From positions 1 through 7,563 of the forward strand of contig JAGVGS010000166.1 in the NCBI GenBank assembly GCA_020057015.1: a stretch of DNA of 7,563 bases, written 5' to 3'. Position 1 is the first letter of the stretch; each line of letters opens with the position of its first letter. Position numbers and translations under genes: made by a program. Below the pieces are notes generated by a model. The model did no database searches and was not told the DNA's origin. It saw nothing but the letters and a program-made list of their open reading frames with translations. Origin of the DNA: Candidatus Omnitrophota bacterium. GTDB taxonomy: Bacteria > Omnitrophota > Gorgyraeia > Aquiviventales > Aquiviventaceae. Below, one piece after another: positions 1-5,600 of this stretch.

Positions 1-174
1 CGGCATGCCCGATTCCAGCGCTTGCGTGAAGGCCTCCGATTCCCGCGCCGCGCGGTTCAGGTGATACTGCTTATAAAACATCAAACTCCAAGAGAGCACG
101 GATAAGATCACCAGGCCAAGGAGCACCACCTTGACCACCAAGCTCGCGCGCAGAATCAGATCCAAGACGTCCAT
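1..174 (-). CDS. tolQ: TolQ proton-channel protein, N-terminal 58 codons (runs off left edge)
   Basis: This is the start of an inner-membrane MotA/TolQ/ExbB-family protein. TolQ pairs with TolR to use the proton-motive force, energising TolA and outer-membrane constriction at division. The reverse strand reads MDVLDLILRASLVVKVVLLG and continues with a hydrophobic stretch to about residue 34, then YKQYHLNRAARESEAF. This matches the typical TolQ opening: a short N-terminal segment, D-L-hyd-hyd-(K/R)-A-S-hyd-V-V-K, one transmembrane helix (about residues 11-34), then a basic and acidic cytoplasmic helix with the A-R-E-(S/A)-E-A-F pattern. The full protein is usually about 225-235 residues, so roughly three quarters lies outside the window. 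The start is the ATG complementary to 172-174 and has a strong Shine-Dalgarno. ExbB is the alternative, but the N-terminal pattern favours TolQ. tolR and other tol genes would be expected beyond the left edge. The gene is divergent from the glutamine synthetase rather than following a ybgC-like gene. Confidence 0.88.
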   Translation of the reverse strand, partial: MDVLDLILRASLVVKVVLLGLVILSVLSWSLMFYKQYHLNRAARESEAFTQALESGMP

Positions 175-178
175 TTAG

Positions 179-187
179 TCCCTCCCT
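179..187 (-). promoter_or_regulatory. Ribosome binding site of tolQ
   Basis: The minus strand reads AGGGAGGGA. Its GGAGG core ends six bases before the tolQ ATG. The spacing supports this ATG as the true start. Confidence 0.8.
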
Positions 188-282
188 ACCACAAACCGCA
201 CAGGAATATCGACGATCATCGCCACCAGGATGCTTCCACGGCCGACTCCTCCTGCCAGGGCCGCCTCATGGGCCCGCCTTTA

Positions 283-298
283 TGGCAGAGCTCCAGCA
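283..298 (+). promoter_or_regulatory. Candidate sigma-54 (RpoN) -24/-12 promoter for the GSIII gene
   Basis: The 16 bases read TGGCAGAGCTCCAGCA. Against the RpoN consensus TGGCACG-N4-TTGCW, the GG (284-285) and GC (296-297) are both present with the required 10-bp gap, and 8 of 12 specified positions match (TGGCA and GCA). The mismatches are two bases after TGGCA and the two T's before GC. It points towards a nitrogen-assimilation gene, where NtrC/RpoN control is common in many bacteria. Transcription would start near 309, giving a leader of about 130 nt. No clear NtrC-type palindrome was found upstream, and the site overlaps one arm of the 252-288 inverted repeat, so chance similarity is possible. 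Confidence 0.35.
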
Positions 299-366
299 TT
301 GGGTATCCTTTCAGATACGCGGCGTGCACACTTGGGAGATTTAAGATACCACGCTCTCGACAAACT

Positions 367-375
367 TGCTACAAT
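367..375 (+). promoter_or_regulatory. Candidate extended -10 promoter for the GSIII gene
   Basis: TGCTACAAT combines a TG dinucleotide one base upstream with the -10 hexamer TACAAT (370-375, five of six matches to TATAAT). No good -35 hexamer lies 16-18 bp upstream (best is ATACCA at 346-351), which fits an extended -10, sigma-70-type promoter. Transcription would start around 381-383, giving a leader of about 55 nt before the GSIII start. Confidence 0.5.
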
Positions 376-423
376 AGCCGCTGTTTCGCATCCATTCTGC
401 GCACCGTGCCCCACCACACCATT

Positions 424-430
424 GGAGGAG
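424..430 (+). promoter_or_regulatory. Ribosome binding site of the GSIII gene
   Basis: GGAGGAG lies seven bases upstream of the ATG at 438. This is strong, well-spaced Shine-Dalgarno complementarity, and it selects this ATG over internal ones. Confidence 0.85.
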
Positions 431-437
431 TGAAGGA

Positions 438-2552
438 ATGCCCATCTCAACACCGCTGCACGAAATCTTCGGCGCCCATGTCTTCAACGACAAGGTGATG
501 CAAAAGCGCCTGCCCCAGGCCACCTACAAGGCGCTGCGCAAGACGATTGAAGAGGGCGTCCCGCTGACCCTCGAGGTCGCGAACGTCGTCGCCAACGAGA
601 TGAAGGACTGGGCGCTGGAGCATGGGGCTACGCACTACACCCACTGGTTCCAGCCCCTAACCGGCATTACCGCGGAGAAGCACGAAGCGTTCATTTGGCC
701 CACCAATGACGGTGGCGTGGTGATCGAGTTCTCCGGTAAGCAGCTCATTCAGGGCGAGCCCGATGCCTCGTCCTTCCCCAGCGGTGGCTTGCGCTCGACC
801 TTCGAGGCGCGCGGCTACACCGCCTGGGACTGCACCTCCCCGGCGTTCCTGAAGGAAGACGGCCATGACAACGTGACCCTCTGCATCCCCACCGCGTTCT
901 GCTCCTACAGGGGCGAAGCGCTCGACAAGAAAACCCCGCTCTTGCGCTCCATGGATGCGGTCTCCAAGCACGCGATCCGCTTGCTGCACGTGTTGGGCAA
1001 CACGACCGCCAAGCGGGTCTACTCCACCGTCGGCCCGGAGCAGGAGTACTTCCTCATCGACAAGAAGTTCTATGATGAGCGAATCGACCTGATCACCTCC
1101 GGTCGGACGCTCTTCGGCGCCCCGGCCCCCAAGGGCCAGGAACTGGAAGACCAGTATTTCGGCGCGCTGAAAGACCGCATCGCGGCCTTCATGAAAGAGC
1201 TCGACTGCGACCTCTGGAAAATGGGCGTCGCGGCGAAGACCAAGCACAACGAAGTCGCCCCTGCCCAGTACGAGCTGGCCCTGGTCTTCTCGACGGCGAA
1301 CATCGCCACCGACCACAACCAGCTCGTGATGGAGACCATGCAGAAGGTGGCTCTGCGCCATGGCCTGGTCTGCCTGCTGCACGAGAAGCCCTTCGCCGGC
1401 GTCAACGGCTCGGGCAAGCACAACAACTGGTCGCTCGCCACGGAGGACGGCCACAACCTGCTCGAGCCGGGCAAGACGCCGCATGACAACGAGCAGTTCC
1501 TGCTCTTTCTCTCCGCGGTCTTGACCGCGGTCGACCGGCACGCGGATAAGCTGCGCGCCGGGGCGGCCAACCCAGGCAACGACCTGCGCCTGGGGGCCAA
1601 CGAAGCACCGCCAGCCATCATCTCGGTCTTCCTGGGCGAAGAGCTCACGGACATCATGACCGCCCTCGGCAAAGGGGCGGCGGCCACATCCAAGGGCCAG
1701 CACTACCTGCACGTCGGCGTGGACACGCTGCCGGCGCTGCCGAAGGACAACACCGACCGCAACCGCACCAGCCCCTTTGCCTTCACGGGCAACAAGTTCG
1801 AGTTCCGCATGGTGCCCTCCTCGGCCTCCATTGCCGGCCCGAACACCGTGCTGAATACGATCGTGGCCGAGGCCCTGGATGAAATCGCCACCCGGCTGGA
1901 AAAAGCCAAGAAGGATCTCAACAAGGAAGCCCAGGCCATCATCAAGGAAACCATGCAGCAGCACGGGCGGGTGATCTTCAACGGCAACAACTACGCCGCG
2001 GAGTGGGTGAAGGAAGCCAAGAAGCGCGGCATCCCGAATATCAGCTCGACCGTGGAAGCGCTGGGGGCCATGGCGAACAAGAGCGCTGAGGCGCTCTTTG
2101 CCAAGTACAAAGTGCTCTCGCACGAAGAGCTGCACTCGCGCTATGAGATTTACCTGGAGCAATACGCCAAGCGCGTCAACATTGAAGCCCAAGCGTCGAT
2201 CGACATGGTTCGCCGGCTGTACCGCCCGGCCGCCATCGCGTACTCCAGCGAGCTCGGAGAGGCCATCGCCAACGTCAAAGCCGGCGGGGCGACGCCCACA
2301 TCGCAGAAAGCCCTCCTCGCCGAGGTCAATACCCTGCTCGGTTCGGTCGACAAGAAGCTGGCCGCCCTCGAGAAGGTCACCAAGAAGGCGCAAGGCATTG
2401 GCGAAGCCAAGCACCGCGCCGAGGCCTACCGCGACGACGTGGTGCCTGCCATGGGGGCCCTGCGCCAAGACATCGACGTCCTGGAAACACTGCTGCCGGC
2501 GTGCCACTGGCCAGTGCCGACCTACGCGGAGATGCTGTTCAAGTCGAACTAA
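438..2552 (+). CDS. glnN: Type III glutamine synthetase (GSIII)
   Basis: This cytoplasmic enzyme makes glutamine from glutamate, ammonia and ATP, the entry point of nitrogen assimilation. The 704-residue length fits GSIII (about 700-730), not GSI (about 450-470) or GSII. Visible landmarks in order are: the GSIII N-terminal region with SSFPSGGLRSTFEARGYTAWD cut here to S111-D131; PTAFCSYRGEALDKKTPLLR (151-170); the metal-binding strand GPEQEYFLID (199-208, acidic E201/E203); KHNEVAPAQYEL (269-280); the nucleotide/substrate loop NGSGKHNNWS (323-332); DRNRTSPFAFTGNKFEFR (440-457), which carries the arginine and glutamate active-site positions; and the long helical GSIII C-terminus ending LPACHWPVPTYAEMLF (686-701). 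All key blocks look intact. The gene stands alone between a divergent promoter region and a strong terminator, so it is probably monocistronic. A possible sigma-54 element upstream suggests nitrogen control (inference). No neighbouring nitrogen gene is visible. Confidence 0.97.
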   Translation: MPISTPLHEIFGAHVFNDKVMQKRLPQATYKALRKTIEEGVPLTLEVANVVANEMKDWALEHGATHYTHWFQPLTGITAEKHEAFIWPTNDGGVVIEFSGKQLIQGEPDASSFPSGGLRSTFEARGYTAWDCTSPAFLKEDGHDNVTLCIPTAFCSYRGEALDKKTPLLRSMDAVSKHAIRLLHVLGNTTAKRVYSTVGPEQEYFLIDKKFYDERIDLITSGRTLFGAPAPKGQELEDQYFGALKDRIAAFMKELDCDLWKMGVAAKTKHNEVAPAQYELALVFSTANIATDHNQLVMETMQKVALRHGLVCLLHEKPFAGVNGSGKHNNWSLATEDGHNLLEPGKTPHDNEQFLLFLSAVLTAVDRHADKLRAGAANPGNDLRLGANEAPPAIISVFLGEELTDIMTALGKGAAATSKGQHYLHVGVDTLPALPKDNTDRNRTSPFAFTGNKFEFRMVPSSASIAGPNTVLNTIVAEALDEIATRLEKAKKDLNKEAQAIIKETMQQHGRVIFNGNNYAAEWVKEAKKRGIPNISSTVEALGAMANKSAEALFAKYKVLSHEELHSRYEIYLEQYAKRVNIEAQASIDMVRRLYRPAAIAYSSELGEAIANVKAGGATPTSQKALLAEVNTLLGSVDKKLAALEKVTKKAQGIGEAKHRAEAYRDDVVPAMGALRQDIDVLETLLPACHWPVPTYAEMLFKSN

Positions 2553-2570
2553 GCCCCCCGCCAACACAAC

Positions 2571-2606
2571 AGCCCCTGGCTCGAGATGAGCCAGGGGCTT
2601 TTTGTT
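2571..2606 (+). terminator. Rho-independent terminator of the GSIII gene
   Basis: A perfect 12-bp stem (AGCCCCTGGCTC, 2571-2582, with its complement at 2588-2599) encloses a 5-nt loop (GAGAT). It is followed by a T-rich run TTTTTGTT. It starts 18 bp after the GSIII stop. It lies in the 73-bp gap between convergent genes and can also fold on the minus strand 3' of the large secreted-protein gene, but there only GTTGTGTT follows. Termination should therefore be efficient for GSIII and weaker for the opposite direction. Confidence 0.93.
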
Positions 2607-2625
2607 ATCCGGGAAACGACGCGAC

Positions 2626-5600
2626 TTACTCGGCTGCTTGGAGGCTGGCGGCCCACTCGCCGGCCATCAGCGCGTAGCCCGTGTCGTTGGGATGCGTCGG
2701 ATGGTCGTCGAAATACTCGGTCGCCCAGTTCGGGTTGGCCTTGAACACGGCGTTGATGTCCACGATATACACGTTGGGATGACCAGCCTGCAGGGCGAGC
2801 AGGCGCTGGCGCAGTTCGGTGTTGAATTGCGTGTGCAGGTCATCGGACGCCGGTTCGGTGTTCGGCGCCAGCAACGCCACGTGCACCGCGAGGCTCGCGT
2901 CATACGCCTCGATGAGCGCGATGCTGTCTTCAATATTCTGCATGGATTGGCTCAGGGGCGTTGAGCCCACATCATTGGTGCCGATATGCACCAGGACGGC
3001 TGAGCCGGCAGCATTCGGCTGGGGAAATGCCAGCGGCAGCGCACCAGGCACGCGGGCTTTCGCATCTGCGGTATTGTTGCCTCCGACGCCTTCGTGGTCC
3101 ACATCGTAGAGCGGATGCGAGGGGGGATTCTGGAACGTGCCCACCATTTCCACCGTGCCGACTCCCAGCTGGTCCTGCAAATAATTGCGATAGCCGAAGC
3201 CGTCAGGATCACCGGAGCCCTTGGTGATCGAGGCCCCAAACGGCATGATGCGGCGCTTGATGGAGCTCTCCGTGGGGCCGATCCCTGCGGGCGCCGTGGT
3301 GGCACTGCTCTGCCGCAACAGCAGCCGGTCGACCCGCAGCCCGTCTTCTCGCATCCAGAGGTGGATGGTGTGCACGCCGGCGGTACTGATCGTGAGCGTG
3401 GCCGGCGGTCCGTCAACGGTGCTTTGCGTCCAGCCCCAGCTGCCCCGCGGCACGTTGCTAATCCCATCCGCGGACGTGACCGCTTGCCCATCCACGCCCA
3501 CGTGCGCAGAGTCATCCGAGCCGTTCACCGCATAGCCTAGCAACCAGACATAGTACGTGCCCGGGGTTTCGAACTGCACCTGGAAAATCGCTTCGGGACT
3601 GGTGGCAGCATACCCGACGGTCAGGTTCGCTCCGGTATCGGGCAGTGCCTGCAAATACCCGCTGCCCGCATAGCCGCTCTGCGCGCTTTGCAGCTGCCAG
3701 CTTTTGCCTCCGCGGGCGATGCGCGAGTCGGCATGCTCGGCGTCGATGACCACCTGCCCGCTGTACTCGAAGAAGTTGACGCTCTGCGCCACCGTGGTGA
3801 ACTCCGCATCCGCCGACACCGCGGCGTTGTTGGCCGCATCGCGCGAATGCACGCGGTAGTGGTAGAGCGTGCCGGGGGCGAGGCTGCTCAAGGCCACGCT
3901 ATGCGCCGTGACCTGTGCCGCATCGAGGGGAGTGAGCGCGCCGTAGGCGGTCGTGAGGCCGTATTCGACCTGGCTAGTGGCCGCCTCATTGGTCGTCCAA
4001 GTGACGGTCGCCGCGGCAGAGGTCACCCCGCTAGCCGCCACCTGGGTAATGACAGGCGAGGTGGTGTCCGTGCCGCTGCCCTGCGGGCTCTCGGCCGGCC
4101 CCTGCCCGGTAGGCGGCGTAGCCGACGCATCAGTGCGCAGTAAGAGCCGGTCGACCCGCAGCCCGTCTTCTCGCATCCAGAGGTGGATGGTGTGCACGCC
4201 GGCGGTACTGATCGTGAGCGTGGCCGGCGGTCCGTCGATGGTGCTTTGCGTCCAGCCCCAAGCGTTGCGCGTAATATTGTTGATCCCATCGGCCGAGGCA
4301 ACCGCTTGCCCATCCACGCCGGCGTGCAGCGAGTCATCGGTGCCACCGAGCGCCTGACCGCGAATCCACAGGTAGTACGTGCCCGGGGTGGCAAATTGCG
4401 CGCGATAGATCAACTCCGGGCTGGTCGAGGCAAACCCCGTATTGATGGAGGCGCCGGTGTCTGGCTCAGCTTGCATGTACCCGCTGCCTGCAAAGCCAGC
4501 CTTATCCACGCGCAGCGCCCACTCATGATTGCTGCGCATCAGCTTGGTTTCATAATGTTCCGTCTCAATGACAAGCTGACCGCTGCTTTCGATGAACGCC
4601 CCTGGGTCGGCAGGAGGAGCCGGCGTGGTAAACGTTTGGATGGCGGATCCCGCGGCATTGTTGGCCGCGTCGATGCTGCGCACCTGGTAGTGATAGGTCG
4701 TGCTCGCTGCCAGGTTCTGCAGGCTGATGCTGTGCTGGGTCACCAGGGCTGCATCGGAGGGCAGGGGCGTCCCGAGCGCCGGCGTCGTGCCATACTCGCC
4801 CAGCGAACTCGCTGGCTCATTGGTGGTCCAGGTGATCGTGGCGGCACTCGCCGTGATCCCGGTCACGGTGATGGCCGACAGCACCGGCGAGGTGGTATCC
4901 GGCGCCTCGCCGATCCGCACGCTCTCCGCCGGCCCAAGACCTGTCGGCGGCGTGGCCGACGCATCCGTGCGCAACAGCAGCCGATCGACCCGCAGCCCGT
5001 CTTCGCGCATCCAGAGATGCACGGTGTGCAAGCCGGCCGTGCCGATCGTCAAGGTCGCCGGTGTGGCCCCCATCGTCATGCGCGTCCAGCCCCAAGCACC
5101 CCGGGTAAAACCGTTCATGGCCACGGCAGAGGGTGTGACCAGGCCGTCCAGCCCGGTATGCACCGAATCGTCGGTGCCATCGAGCGCGTAGCCGCGTACC
5201 CAGACGTAGTACGTGCCCGGAGTGTTGACCTGCACGTGATAGACTGCCTCAGGGCTCGTGGTCGTATAGCCCGTGTTGCGCGAAACCCCGGTATCCGGCA
5301 GCGCTTGCAGGAATCCTTCTGCCGCATACCCTGTGGGGGACGTGCGCAACAGCCAATCCTGCCCGCCGCGCGCGATGCGGCTATCGGTATGTTCGGCGTC
5401 GATCACCACTTGCCCGCCGCTCTCGTCAAACGCCTGCTTTAGCACGTTGATGGTCCACGTACGGGTGGCACTAGCAGCGGGGCTGGGCGCGCTCAGCACG
5501 AAGGGGGAAAAGTCGCGGACGATCAGCTGCAACTGGTGCACGCCGACACTCGCATCGAAGCCTTGCAGCGTGAGGGTTTCGCCCGTGGAAATCGGCACGC

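Larger units (their letters stand above)
175..437. other. Divergent intergenic region between tolQ and the GSIII gene
   Basis: This 263-bp gap must hold promoters for both flanking genes. On the plus strand I see a sigma-54-like element (283-298) and an extended -10 element (367-375). A nested inverted repeat spans 252-288: CTGCCA (252-257) pairs with TGGCAG (283-288), and GGGCC (258-262) pairs with GGCCC (271-275), with a 7-nt bulge on one side. It could fold in a tolQ leader. For tolQ itself the best -10-like hexamer is TATCTT on the minus strand (complement of 344-349) with no convincing -35, so I do not call it separately. Short open frames here (for example 230-433 plus) have no ribosome binding site or recognisable content and are not called. 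Confidence 0.7.

Noticed and set aside
230..498. Two short plus-strand frames upstream of and overlapping the GSIII start
   Set aside because: Neither has a ribosome binding site or recognisable sequence, and they cover the likely promoter elements. One also overlaps the GSIII start out of frame.
657..2567. A 636-codon open frame on the minus strand covering most of the GSIII gene
   Set aside because: It is the mirror frame of a GC-rich, strongly biased coding gene. Its product is low-complexity (many V, G, R, H, Q) with no recognisable motif, while the plus strand encodes a full GSIII with intact motifs and a good ribosome binding site.
2952..3515. A minus-strand overlapping frame of 187 codons within the SGNH and A3 coding region
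   Set aside because: It is out of frame with a protein having clear catalytic blocks. Its composition (R, P, S, C, W rich) is typical of a shadow frame.
3265..5424. The repeated DNA as a CRISPR array or mobile-element repeat
   Set aside because: The repeats lie wholly in frame inside one protein, have an 822-bp period and encode a folded module. There are no short spacers, terminal inverted repeats or transposase.
4183..5442. A 419-codon open frame on the plus strand inside the large secreted-protein gene
   Set aside because: It is antisense to the A and FN3 modules, rich in R, G, H and A, and internally repetitive only because the modules on the other strand are repeated. It has no start signal.
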